Below are positions 8,145 through 15,468 of a stretch of 18,274 bases of DNA, piece after piece. A model generated the notes under the pieces. The model was not told where the DNA came from, did not search any database, and saw only the letters and a program-made list of their open reading frames with translations. The first letter of the stretch is position 1, and the number at the start of each line of letters is the position of its first letter. Origin of the DNA: a bacterium (GTDB taxonomy: Bacteria; CSSED10-310; JAJRTK01); the NCBI GenBank assembly GCA_024278345.1, contig JAJRTK010000492.1, positions 1 to 18,274 of the forward strand, written 5' to 3'. A program made the translations under genes and the position numbers.

Positions 8145-8278
8145 AGCAGTGCCGATTTTATGCTCGCCATGCGGCGGCGTGATCCTGGTGACACGCCGGC
8201 CTCGGTCATCGGTGGTGTCTTCGGCAGTTCTCGCTGTCGCTCGGCCCCGGCCACCCGACAATTTCCAGGCGCCGCGCC
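8145..8278. other. Convergent intergenic region with repeat blocks
   Basis: Lies between the 3' ends of gcvP (plus) and the NUDIX gene (minus). It holds two short blocks, CGGCCTCGGTCAT (8197-8209) and CCGGCCACCCGA (8247-8258), that recur in the same order at 18137-18165. No clear bidirectional terminator with T-runs is seen. Confidence 0.5.
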
Positions 8279-9130
8279 TCAGGCTGGCACCCAGAATCCA
8301 TCCTGAGTGAGCTGATAACGGCGCGGCCCGGGATAGACACTGCTCGGGAGGCTGGAGCCTGGGGCTCCTGGAAGGATCACGAAGATTTGGCCGTCTTCGT
8401 TCATCTCGACTTCCGGGCAGACCGTGACGGGCGTCCATTGTTGCGCCCATTTCAGGAGACGATCGACGTCCGGTTGGGCGGCCAGGAGCTCCAGGCTCTT
8501 GGCCGTGGGCGGCGGGAGGTTGATCTCTCCTTTCGCTCCCATCCCAAGGGCCTCACCGGGTTCCAGCCAGCGGCTGTCAATCGTTTCCCGCGCGTCGTGG
8601 TTCGCCATCGCCTTGGCGGGGGCCCGTGCGATGAAAAAACGGGTGTCGAACCGCCGCGGTTCCACGGGCGGGGTGATCCAGTGGGCGAAGTAGTGGAGCG
8701 AGCTGGCGGCCAGTGTCAGGTCGAGGCGATGGAGGATTTCCTGGAAACTCATTTCTTCGGCCAAGAGCGCTCGGCGATACCCGGGGAGCGGCTCTGATGT
8801 TGAATCCACAAGGTGGCCCGATGGATGGACGGCCAGGAGAACGCCGGCCTCTTCGAAGAGCTCCCTTAGAGCAGCCACGTGGAGACCAAGGGCTTCCTCG
8901 GCATCCCCAGGGAGGCTGAGTCTCCTTGCAGCCTCGGCCACACAGAGATCGCAGCGTGCCATGAGCTCGGGCTGGAGATCCGCGCCATCGAGCTTCCCTC
9001 CGGGAAAAACGAAGGCTCCGGCCATGAAGCCTCGGCTGCCGCGGCGCACCATGAAGAGGTCGAAGGTCTTTTCCAGTTGGCGAACCAGAAGGACCGTGGA
9101 AGAAAGGCGGGGCTTCGCTGCATGGACCAT
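8279..9130 (-). CDS. NUDIX hydrolase, NUDT19-like
   Basis: A 283-residue protein. NUDIX enzymes cleave nucleoside diphosphates linked to another group; NUDT19 relatives act on coenzyme A and acyl-CoA, but the substrate here is inferred only. Seen: GFMAGAFVFPGGKLD (34-48) at the start of the fold and AALRELFEEAGVLL (86-99), which contains the REUxEExGU half of the Nudix box. About 30 additional residues (49-80) separate the two halves; such an insertion is characteristic of the NUDT19 group. HYFAHWITPPVEPRRFDTRFF, a conserved segment of this group, follows. AAGGA lies 7 bases upstream of the ATG at 9130, supporting this start. Convergent with gcvP; 77 bases downstream of the PATAN gene on the same strand, so the two may be cotranscribed. 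Confidence 0.88.
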   Translation of the reverse strand: MVHAAKPRLSSTVLLVRQLEKTFDLFMVRRGSRGFMAGAFVFPGGKLDGADLQPELMARCDLCVAEAARRLSLPGDAEEALGLHVAALRELFEEAGVLLAVHPSGHLVDSTSEPLPGYRRALLAEEMSFQEILHRLDLTLAASSLHYFAHWITPPVEPRRFDTRFFIARAPAKAMANHDARETIDSRWLEPGEALGMGAKGEINLPPPTAKSLELLAAQPDVDRLLKWAQQWTPVTVCPEVEMNEDGQIFVILPGAPGSSLPSSVYPGPRRYQLTQDGFWVPA

Positions 9131-9207
9131 GGGCCTATCCTTGGGACCTACCGGTGGGCGGGGAAGGCAGCGGGCACTCCTTCCGGGCTCCTGCCTGGCT
9201 CCGAGAT

Positions 9208-10080
9208 TCAGGCCTGAATGTGTTGTTCGATGGCATCATCGAGTTCAGTGGCCAGCTTCGCGGCAATTTCAGGCCCGAGGATCGTGGAGGAAGATCGCTG
9301 GATAAAGTCCACCGCCCGCTTGAGGTAGAAGATCTGGCGCTCGGTGTCGGGATCGTTCAGGTTGACTTTGGCCTTCCGGAGCGACTTCTCAATGATGCCC
9401 GAGGCGAATGATCCCAGATAGCGGCTCCCGATGTCCAGCAGAGCCCGGGCCGCGGCGGGAAGATCCGTTTTCTTTGGTTCGGGCGTGGCCGGCGCTGGTT
9501 GAGCCGTCTTTTTTGCTTTTCTCTCCGCGCTGACTTCGGAGGGCTTGCGAACGCGGAGAAGGCCCGAGGAGATCAGGCCGTAGAAGATCTTGCACGTCTC
9601 GAAGAGCCCGAATTTGCTGCCCTCTGAGATGGCCCGAATATCCCGGCGACCGTCCACTTTCGACAGTAGGACCCATTCATTCGTCGAAAGGCTGATCTGG
9701 GGGGCCTCTTTTTGGGTTTGCGGAACGAACTCCGGGATCATGTCCACCGAGGGAATCTTCTTGGCGATGACCTTCCACTCGGAAAAGCGCCGAGAGGCTT
9801 CCTGCACCAGGTTGTGGTGCCCCAGCTTGGTCGTCCGAGGCTGGCTCACCGGTTCCAGGTCGAAGCGATACTCGCCAAGTTCCCAAAGCGTCATCCGGTA
9901 GATGGCATCATCGCCAATCTCGGTTCCAAGCTTTGCGCTGACGATTTCGCCGCCCTTGAAGTAGATAAAGCCGATCTTGCCGTGCGCCTGCACCGTCAGC
10001 TTCCCCTCCTTGCCGCTCGCGTGGAGGAGGCGAATCACTTCCAGCAAACTGTCATCTTGCAGTCGGCCTTCGAGGGACAT
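9208..10080 (-). CDS. DUF4388 (PATAN)-domain protein
   Basis: A 290-residue, probably cytoplasmic protein. Residues 1-75 (MSLEGRLQDDSLLEVIRLL, then GKLTVQ, GFIYFKGGEIVSAKLG, ELGEYRF) match the PATAN/DUF4388 domain, a signalling module often found with response regulators and motility or polarity systems. Residues about 130-178 (ISLSTNEWVLLSKVDGRRDI to GLISSGLLRV) look like the winged-helix-like repeat common in these proteins. A Lys/Ala/Pro-rich linker (184-210) leads to a helical C-terminal part (211-290) that I do not recognise. GAGGT lies 9 bases before the ATG. No receiver domain or kinase is attached. A functional link with the MglA-like GTPase at 14338 is possible but unproven. Confidence 0.82.
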   Translation of the reverse strand: MSLEGRLQDDSLLEVIRLLHASGKEGKLTVQAHGKIGFIYFKGGEIVSAKLGTEIGDDAIYRMTLWELGEYRFDLEPVSQPRTTKLGHHNLVQEASRRFSEWKVIAKKIPSVDMIPEFVPQTQKEAPQISLSTNEWVLLSKVDGRRDIRAISEGSKFGLFETCKIFYGLISSGLLRVRKPSEVSAERKAKKTAQPAPATPEPKKTDLPAAARALLDIGSRYLGSFASGIIEKSLRKAKVNLNDPDTERQIFYLKRAVDFIQRSSSTILGPEIAAKLATELDDAIEQHIQA

Positions 10081-10426
10081 CCGTATGCGACCTCAGGAAA
10101 AGTTTTGGAAAGAAAACCACTCAAGCGCTCTGGTCGTCTAGGCTCCAGTTTGCTCAGGTGGACCATGGATGGAAATGTATGCCTTGAAAGGGGAGGGCCA
10201 GCTTTCGCCGACCACGGGATGGACGGATATGAGCCTAGCGGTGGACCGCCGAAAAGTCAAAGATCCGCTTCCATCCAAATCTTGCGCCCGCCTTCAGCGT
10301 TCACGGTTCTGCTTCGTGGAAAAAAAACAGAAAGTTAAGATTTGCACATATTTACATTGTTTTTGGCAGATTTCAACTGGTGGTGAGTTTTCGCTGCCAA
10401 GGGAGTTGCGGCGAATTGCGCCTTTT
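10081..10426. other. Non-coding leader between thiL and the PATAN gene
   Basis: About 346 bases with no gene I can support on either strand. The right part (10320-10380) is markedly AT-rich for this genome and holds a promoter candidate facing left. The left part is GC-richer with a small GCGGT-gg-ACCGC hairpin near 10239-10250. The short open frames have no family features. Confidence 0.5.
10349..10376 (-). promoter_or_regulatory. Possible promoter for the PATAN gene
   Basis: On the minus strand TTGAAA (10376-10371) is followed after 16 bases by TAAATA (10354-10349) inside an AT-rich island. If real, the PATAN mRNA would have an untranslated leader of about 260 bases, which is long. Confidence 0.35.
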
Positions 10427-11446
10427 CTAGGCGAAATGATCGTGACCCCATTTTACCCCTGCCCATGAGACCTCTTCGTACCGGTTTCCGCGACGCTCCA
10501 AAATGCGGATTCTACTCGATTCACCTTCGGTCACTTTTTTCAACTGGCCGATGACCTGGATCGGACCGATTTCCTGGAAGTTTTTGGACAGACGATCCCA
10601 TTCCTTGGGCGAAACGCTCATCAACAGCTCGAAATCTTCGCCTCCGGTTGCCGCAAGAAAGGCGGCATGTTTGCCTTGAGAAGAACAGTATCGCAGCAGT
10701 TCCGCCGACAGTGGTAAGTGATCGACCCAAATCTCGGCCGCCACTTCGCTTTGGCGGCAGAGATGCTGGAGATCCTGGAGAAGCCCGTCGCTGATATCGA
10801 TGGCAGCCATGGCAAGATCTAGCGAGGCAATCCGCTTTCCCGCCAGCACCCGGGCGGTGGGCCTCAGATGCCGCCTTCGAAGCATCGGATATCCGGGAAG
10901 GTCATCTTCCAGAATCGCGAAGCCCGCCGCCGCATCCCCCAAGGTGCCCGTGACAGCCAACAAATCTCCAGGCCGGCCATTGGAACGGAGGAGAGGTTTG
11001 CCTGGGACGCGCCCGATGGCCGTGGTGGAAAGAAGGAGAACCGGGGCTCGGGACAAATCCCCGCCCACCACGGAGCAGCCAGCTTCCACACACGCCAAGG
11101 CCAGCCCTTCCGCCAACGCGGGGAAGAGCGACGTTTGCTCCCGCGGCGACCCGATATCGACGGTCATGGCCAGCGGTTGCGCTCCCATGGCCGCCATGTC
11201 CGAGAGGGTCACGGCCGCGGCCTTGTAACCGATTTCTTCTGGCGTGGCGTGCCGAAGGCGAAAGTGGACATCCTCCACAAGAAGATCGCTGGAGATTGCC
11301 AGGCGCCCCGCCTCAACCCGCAAAACCGCCGCGTCATCTCCCGGTCCAACTTCGATGCCGGGTTCTCCCAGCTTCTCCGTAATGAGGCGAATAAGCTCGA
11401 ATTCGCTGACTCGGGACGGCTTGTTCGACCCATGAAATGACGGCAC
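10427..11446 (-). CDS. thiL: Thiamine-monophosphate kinase
   Basis: Phosphorylates thiamine monophosphate to thiamine diphosphate with ATP, the last step of cofactor synthesis, in the cytoplasm. Seen: SEFELIRLITEKLG near the start, the Mg/ATP motif EVGPGDDAAVL (32-42), SSDLLVEDVHFRL (52-64), GYKAAAVTLSDMAAMGA (73-89), SVVGGDLSRAP and AIDISDGLLQDLQ, all typical of ThiL (PurM/ThiL fold). The start is not certain. A GTG at 11446 gives 339 residues, close to the family length, with GGCGAGG about 8 bases upstream, so I prefer it. The longer frame would start at a TTG at 11518 and adds 24 residues with no family match. No other thiamine gene and no TPP riboswitch is visible. It diverges from the proline dehydrogenase gene. 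Confidence 0.93.
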   Translation of the reverse strand: MPSFHGSNKPSRVSEFELIRLITEKLGEPGIEVGPGDDAAVLRVEAGRLAISSDLLVEDVHFRLRHATPEEIGYKAAAVTLSDMAAMGAQPLAMTVDIGSPREQTSLFPALAEGLALACVEAGCSVVGGDLSRAPVLLLSTTAIGRVPGKPLLRSNGRPGDLLAVTGTLGDAAAGFAILEDDLPGYPMLRRRHLRPTARVLAGKRIASLDLAMAAIDISDGLLQDLQHLCRQSEVAAEIWVDHLPLSAELLRYCSSQGKHAAFLAATGGEDFELLMSVSPKEWDRLSKNFQEIGPIQVIGQLKKVTEGESSRIRILERRGNRYEEVSWAGVKWGHDHFA

Positions 11447-11554
11447 GATAGAAACCTCGCCTTTCCCAACGCCTTTGCCGATGTTAATAGAGGAAGAGTT
11501 ACCCCGAAAAGCGCCCAAGCGATCCGTGAACCTCTAGCCGGGGGACGAAATACC

Positions 11555-12469
11555 ATGATCCTTCGTTCGATTCTACTCAAACTTGCCGGAAACCGTCGAT
11601 TCACCGAGTTCCTGTCGCGGAAGGGGATGTCTACGGGAATCGCCAGACGCTTTGTTGCCGGAGAAACCGCACAGGAAGCCGTTCAGGAAATCCGCCGCCT
11701 CAATGACCAGGATATCAGCGCGACTTTCGATCATCTGGGCGAGAACGTGCTGGATGCCGCAGGCGCGGACCAGGCTACCGAAGCCTGTATGGATCTCATC
11801 GAGATCATCGAAAAGGAAGAACTCCGAGCCAACGTCTCCCTCAAGCTCACCCAACTGGGCCTCGATCTTGGCGACGAGCTTTGTCTGGGGAACATGCGGC
11901 GGATTCTCACCCGCGCGGAAGAATCTGGAATGTTCATTCGCATTGACATGGAGGGCGCACAGTACACCCAGCGAACCCTCAAGATCGTCCACGCTTTGTG
12001 GAGAGATTGCAAGAATGTCGGCACGGTGATCCAGAGTTACCTCTACCGCAGCGGTCAAGATGTGGAAGACCTCATGGAGATGGGCGTCCGAGTCCGCCTT
12101 TGCAAGGGCGCCTACAAGGAGCCGCGCCGCGTCGCCTTTCCAAGGAAAAAAGACGTCGATAAAAGCTACCAGAACCTGGTGACCCGCCTTCTGGAAAAAG
12201 GCGAGTACCCCGCCATCGCCACCCACGATCCCACCATGATTGAACATACCGTTGCCGAAGCCAACCGCTTGGGCCGCGACCCAAGCTCCTGGGAGTTCCA
12301 GATGCTCTACGGTATTCGTGTCGGTGAGCAGCTCAGACTCAGAAAAGAGGGCTACGGGATGCGGGTCTACGTTCCCTACGGCAAGCAGTGGTGTCCCTAC
12401 TTCATGCGCCGGATTGCCGAGCGCCCCGCAAACGCGCTGTTCGTCCTGAAGAATATTCTTCGTTCTTGA
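11555..12469 (+). CDS. Proline dehydrogenase, monofunctional (PRODH)
   Basis: A 304-residue FAD enzyme that oxidises proline to pyrroline-5-carboxylate, passing electrons to the quinone pool; usually membrane-associated. The length and sequence match the short Thermus/Bacillus type, not the large bifunctional PutA. Seen: the barrel motifs ANVSLKLTQLGLDLG (92-106; K98 is the expected active-site lysine), FIRIDMEGAQYT (127-138), RVRLCKGAYKEP (179-190) and the substrate-binding end YVPYGKQWCPYFMRRIAERP (272-291) with the paired Arg 285-286. The ATG at 11555 follows a GGGGGA. The next enzyme of the pathway, P5C dehydrogenase, is not in the window. Confidence 0.95.
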   Translation: MILRSILLKLAGNRRFTEFLSRKGMSTGIARRFVAGETAQEAVQEIRRLNDQDISATFDHLGENVLDAAGADQATEACMDLIEIIEKEELRANVSLKLTQLGLDLGDELCLGNMRRILTRAEESGMFIRIDMEGAQYTQRTLKIVHALWRDCKNVGTVIQSYLYRSGQDVEDLMEMGVRVRLCKGAYKEPRRVAFPRKKDVDKSYQNLVTRLLEKGEYPAIATHDPTMIEHTVAEANRLGRDPSSWEFQMLYGIRVGEQLRLRKEGYGMRVYVPYGKQWCPYFMRRIAERPANALFVLKNILRS

Positions 12470-12600
12470 GCAGAATCGAATAGGGCCCAACATTCTTTTC
12501 TTGCGCTCTGTTCCGGTCGCGCTGCGCGGCAGCCGCCCCGCATCGCTCCCAGGCTCTGCCGCCGAACCGGGCGAAAAGCCCGTGACTCCCAAAGGCCGCC
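12470..12600 (+). other. Intergenic region with a small hairpin before the M48-like gene
   Basis: Between proline dehydrogenase and the M48-like gene. A CGGGC-gaaaa-GCCCG hairpin (12568-12582) stands just before the ribosome site AAAGG of the next gene. No T-run follows, so it is not a standard terminator. Confidence 0.4.
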
Positions 12601-13413
12601 ATGTCCTCCTCCAAAGAGCAGCCCACCCGCCCAGTCCTGACCAGCGACTTCGAAGAACCGGCGGATCGCCGATTCCGGGAAGCCCTGCGCCTGGCTCTTC
12701 CCATCGAGCTCCTTGCCGGGGTCCTGTCAAAACAGATCGCCGCGCCATGGCTGAGCTCCAGAAAAACAGCCAAAGCCGTGAGAGCCGGAAGAAACCAACT
12801 TCCCGAACTCTGGAGGCTCGGGGAACGAGCCGCGGAGCTCTTCACCATTGAGCCTCCGGAGATCTTTGTCATCCGCTCCGGGGGAATGGAAATGATACTT
12901 CTTGGCCAGGATCAAAGTCACGTCATTGTGGTTCCCAGTCTCTTGACCGATCTTTGCACTCCGGATGAGATCTGTTTTCTACTGGCTCGGGAAATGGGGC
13001 GAATCGCTTGTGGCCATGGCCAGTATCTGACTCTCTACCGATGGATCTGGGAAGGGCTCGGCTCCACCATCAGAAAGTTCGCGATGCCGGGATTCGTGCT
13101 TTTCCGGAGCTGGCAACGGTGCGCGGTCAGCACCGCGGACAAGGCTGGACTCCTGGCCTGCCAGGATCTGCGGCTGGCCTGTGAAGTGCTACTGCTGCAG
13201 ACCGTGGGATCCAGGGATCTCTGCCGGGGAATCGATGTAGAACACTATGCCAGGGCAGGACTTCGAGAATTGTTGGCGCACCCGGTCCGACTTTTCCCGG
13301 AACTCTTGGAATGCGAGCCCGTGCTGCCCCGGCGGATTGCGCGCCTTTACGACTTTTGGTCCGGCGAGGTCTTCCAGGAGATCTTTCCCGGTTTGGGCGG
13401 AGAGGCTGCCTAA
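12601..13413 (+). CDS. M48-like protein with degenerate zinc site (pseudopeptidase)
   Basis: A 270-residue protein. The overall pattern is that of M48 (Ste24/HtpX-like) peptidases: an N-terminal helical part (22-80), PPEIFVIRSGG (85-95), VIVVPSLLTDLCTPDEICFLLA (108-129), the helix at the zinc site and the late segment TADKAGLLACQD (178-189). In active members the zinc site reads HExxH plus a Glu in ExxAD. Here it reads R130-E-M-G-R134, and the Glu position is V176 (VSTAD). All three metal ligands are therefore replaced, while the surrounding scaffold, including C137-G-H139, is kept. The frame is open and full length, so I infer a folded, non-catalytic homologue rather than a decayed gene. AAAGG lies 6 bases before the ATG. 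Its stop overlaps that of the convergent acyltransferase-like gene. Confidence 0.75.
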   Translation: MSSSKEQPTRPVLTSDFEEPADRRFREALRLALPIELLAGVLSKQIAAPWLSSRKTAKAVRAGRNQLPELWRLGERAAELFTIEPPEIFVIRSGGMEMILLGQDQSHVIVVPSLLTDLCTPDEICFLLAREMGRIACGHGQYLTLYRWIWEGLGSTIRKFAMPGFVLFRSWQRCAVSTADKAGLLACQDLRLACEVLLLQTVGSRDLCRGIDVEHYARAGLRELLAHPVRLFPELLECEPVLPRRIARLYDFWSGEVFQEIFPGLGGEAA

Positions 13414-14195
13414 CGGCGGGCCTTTCCGCCGGAGAATGGCCGCTGGCCCTGGGGCGGATACAGAAGGATTCGCAGGCGTTCCTCAACTTCCCGGGTCAGA
13501 CGCTCCACCAGGCGATCGTCCTGGGCCGAGCTGCCGGTGTGGTGCCGGAGGTTCATGGGTTGGCCAAACCGGATCGTCCAGCGACAGGGAAAAGGAAGAA
13601 GGCCCACGGGGCCGAACCACGGAAAGAAAGGGGTGAGGGGGAACGTGGGAGTGCCAAGGAGGTGTGCCAGGCGCGGCATCTTGGCGATGACCGGGTAGGC
13701 AAGCGCCCCACCCCGGATGGCCACCGGAACGATAGGAGCGCCCGCCTCCAGGGCTACGCGAATGAAACCGCCGCAGCCCAGGGACCGCAGCTCATTTCTC
13801 TCCCAGAAAGTCTTTCTGGCGGCGGCAGGACCTTCTGGAAAGACGACCACGATGGCGCCCCTTTGGAGTTCTTCCAACGCAGCTTCCGGCCCGTGGGCAC
13901 GCAGATCGAGGTCCCTCCCAAAGAGTTTCTTGACGAGGCCGCCGCCGGGAGATTGGGAGAGGACAACGATAGAGCGATCCGCGCCTTCCTCTTTGGAGAG
14001 GCACCGGACGAGAACAGGGGCTTCGAGAGGCAACAGGCAAGACTGGTTCGCCACAAGCAGGGAAGCTCCATCGGCGGGAACGTTGGTGATCCCTTCACTT
14101 TCCACTCGAAAGTAGCTACGCCATAGCCATTCATCAAGCCATGGTCGCCAATTGCTGGTTGAAGCGGAGGCTGGCATTTGCATCTGACTTTGCAT
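13410..14195 (-). CDS. Lysophospholipid/glycerol acyltransferase-family protein, altered catalytic motif
   Basis: A 261-residue protein of the LPLAT superfamily, which acylates glycerol-based or other acceptors at the membrane. Seen: SYFRVESEGITNVPADG (27-43), VANQSCLLPLEAPVL (48-62), IVVVFPEGPAAARKTFWER (115-133) with the conserved FPEG block, GGFIRVALEAGAPIVPVAIRG (142-162) and FFPWFGPVGLLPFPCRWTIRFGQP (190-213). The subgroup I recall reads NHSGxLPxD in place of NQSCLLPLE, so the catalytic His is Gln51 and the Asp is Glu58 here. The activity is therefore doubtful. No transmembrane helix is obvious. Start ATG 14195 has AAGG 9 bases upstream. Convergent with, and overlapping the stop of, the M48-like gene; divergent from the MglA-like gene. 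Confidence 0.85.
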   Translation of the reverse strand: MQSQMQMPASASTSNWRPWLDEWLWRSYFRVESEGITNVPADGASLLVANQSCLLPLEAPVLVRCLSKEEGADRSIVVLSQSPGGGLVKKLFGRDLDLRAHGPEAALEELQRGAIVVVFPEGPAAARKTFWERNELRSLGCGGFIRVALEAGAPIVPVAIRGGALAYPVIAKMPRLAHLLGTPTFPLTPFFPWFGPVGLLPFPCRWTIRFGQPMNLRHHTGSSAQDDRLVERLTREVEERLRILLYPPQGQRPFSGGKARR

Positions 14196-14211
14196 GAGAA
14201 GAAGCCTTGGA

Positions 14212-14241
14212 TTGATCCCTGTTCGGTATTTCGGTTAGAAT
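14212..14241 (+). promoter_or_regulatory. Predicted promoter for the MglA-like gene
   Basis: TTGATC (14212-14217, 4 of 6) and TAGAAT (14236-14241, 5 of 6) are separated by 18 bases. It faces the GTPase gene and predicts a start near 14248, so the leader to the ATG at 14338 would be about 90 bases. Confidence 0.5.
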
Positions 14242-14337
14242 AACATTCTCACAGAACCGGGACGCGAGACGGAACCGGCCGTGATCTTTGGACCGGAAAT
14301 CAAGAGCGCGTACGCAACGCTAGGGGATGATCGACGA

Positions 14338-15438
14338 ATGGTATTGTTCAACTATTCGACTCGGGAGATAACCGCGAAAGTCGTTTACTATGGTCCCGGT
14401 CTCTGCGGCAAGACCACCAATCTACAGTTCGTCCATTCTAAACTGGACGACAAGACTCGCGGCAAGATGATCTCACTTGCCACCGAGTCGGATCGGACCC
14501 TGTTTTTCGATTTCTTGCCCATCAACCTCGGGACGGTCCGAGGAATGAAGGTGCGATTCCAACTCTATACTGTACCGGGCCAAGTGTTCTACAACGCCAC
14601 AAGGAAACTCGTGCTCCGCGGTGTGGACGCCGTGGTGTTCGTTGCGGATTCTCAGGCTGAGGCGCTTGACGCGAACAAGGAAAGCTTTCAGAATCTCAGG
14701 GACAACCTGAGGGAAAACGGCTTCGATCCCGATACGATTCCTGTGGTGATGCAGTGGAACAAAAGGGATCTGCCAAACTGTTTGCCCATCGATACCCTCA
14801 ACAAGGAGCTCAACGAAGAGAATCACCCTTGGTTCGAGGCCGAGGCCATCAACGGCAAAGGCGTTTTGCGGACGCTTCAGGGAGTCGGCAAGATTCTTAT
14901 GAGCGACCTCATGAGCCGATACGACATCAAGAAGGGGCTGCTCGCCAAGGATGGCACATCAACTTCCAGCGAACCCAAGCCTACGCCCAGGGACCGCTCC
15001 CGTGCATCGGCCCCACTACCCAAAATCACCACGGCTCCAGCCCGGGCGTCGGCGCCGGTCCCCATGGCAACTCCGGCTGGGAGTGTTGGCCGCAGCGGAG
15101 GAGAGGAGCTCACCGAGCACCTTCAGAGAACGGATCTTCTTCTCCAGCGGCTTTCCGAAGAGGTGGGACAGATCGCTCAGGCTCTCTTCGACACCCGCTC
15201 CCACCAGGAACAGCTTGCCGCCACGCTGGACAAACTATTGCTGGCACAAGATGAGCTTCGCCAGGAGGTGGGCACGCAGCGGCAGGTCGTGGAGAATGCT
15301 CTTGGTTCTCTGGGAATGGACAGCAAACTGGAGCTCCTTGAAGGGCGTACCGACGAGATCCTTCGGACGGTCAAGGCTCGGAGCTCCATGCCCATGGTCA
15401 AGGACGGCTTTTGGGCCAGGCGGATTTTCGACATCTGA
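14338..15438 (+). CDS. mglA: MglA-like small GTPase with coiled-coil-like C-terminal extension
   Basis: A 366-residue protein. Residues 1-195 are a full MglA-type GTPase: P-loop GPGLCGKTT (19-27), SLATESDRTLFFDFLP (46-61), LYTVPGQVFY (76-85) with the Thr78 and Gln82 typical of MglA, VVFVADSQ (99-106) and NKRD (141-144). MglA proteins are cytoplasmic polarity switches that localise motility or pilus machinery. After the domain comes a Pro/Ala/Ser-rich linker (about 206-254) and a heptad-like helical part (about 256-346) rich in Leu, Glu and Gln. I start at ATG 14338, where the conserved MxxFNYxxREI N-terminus begins and AGGGGA lies 10 bases upstream; an in-frame GTG at 14281 would add 19 residues. 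No MglB/roadblock gene is next to it. The gene is monocistronic by position. Confidence 0.92.
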   Translation: MVLFNYSTREITAKVVYYGPGLCGKTTNLQFVHSKLDDKTRGKMISLATESDRTLFFDFLPINLGTVRGMKVRFQLYTVPGQVFYNATRKLVLRGVDAVVFVADSQAEALDANKESFQNLRDNLRENGFDPDTIPVVMQWNKRDLPNCLPIDTLNKELNEENHPWFEAEAINGKGVLRTLQGVGKILMSDLMSRYDIKKGLLAKDGTSTSSEPKPTPRDRSRASAPLPKITTAPARASAPVPMATPAGSVGRSGGEELTEHLQRTDLLLQRLSEEVGQIAQALFDTRSHQEQLAATLDKLLLAQDELRQEVGTQRQVVENALGSLGMDSKLELLEGRTDEILRTVKARSSMPMVKDGFWARRIFDI

Positions 15439-15468
15439 CCGAAGGGCGCCGGCTGTGTGTGCCCGTAG

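Noticed and set aside
11447-11554. TPP riboswitch in front of thiL
   Set aside because: The space between thiL and the divergent PRODH gene is short and shows no THI-box core.
11573-12748. Open frame of 391 residues antisense to proline dehydrogenase
   Set aside because: Complement shadow of a clear PRODH gene; no domain or ribosome site supports it.
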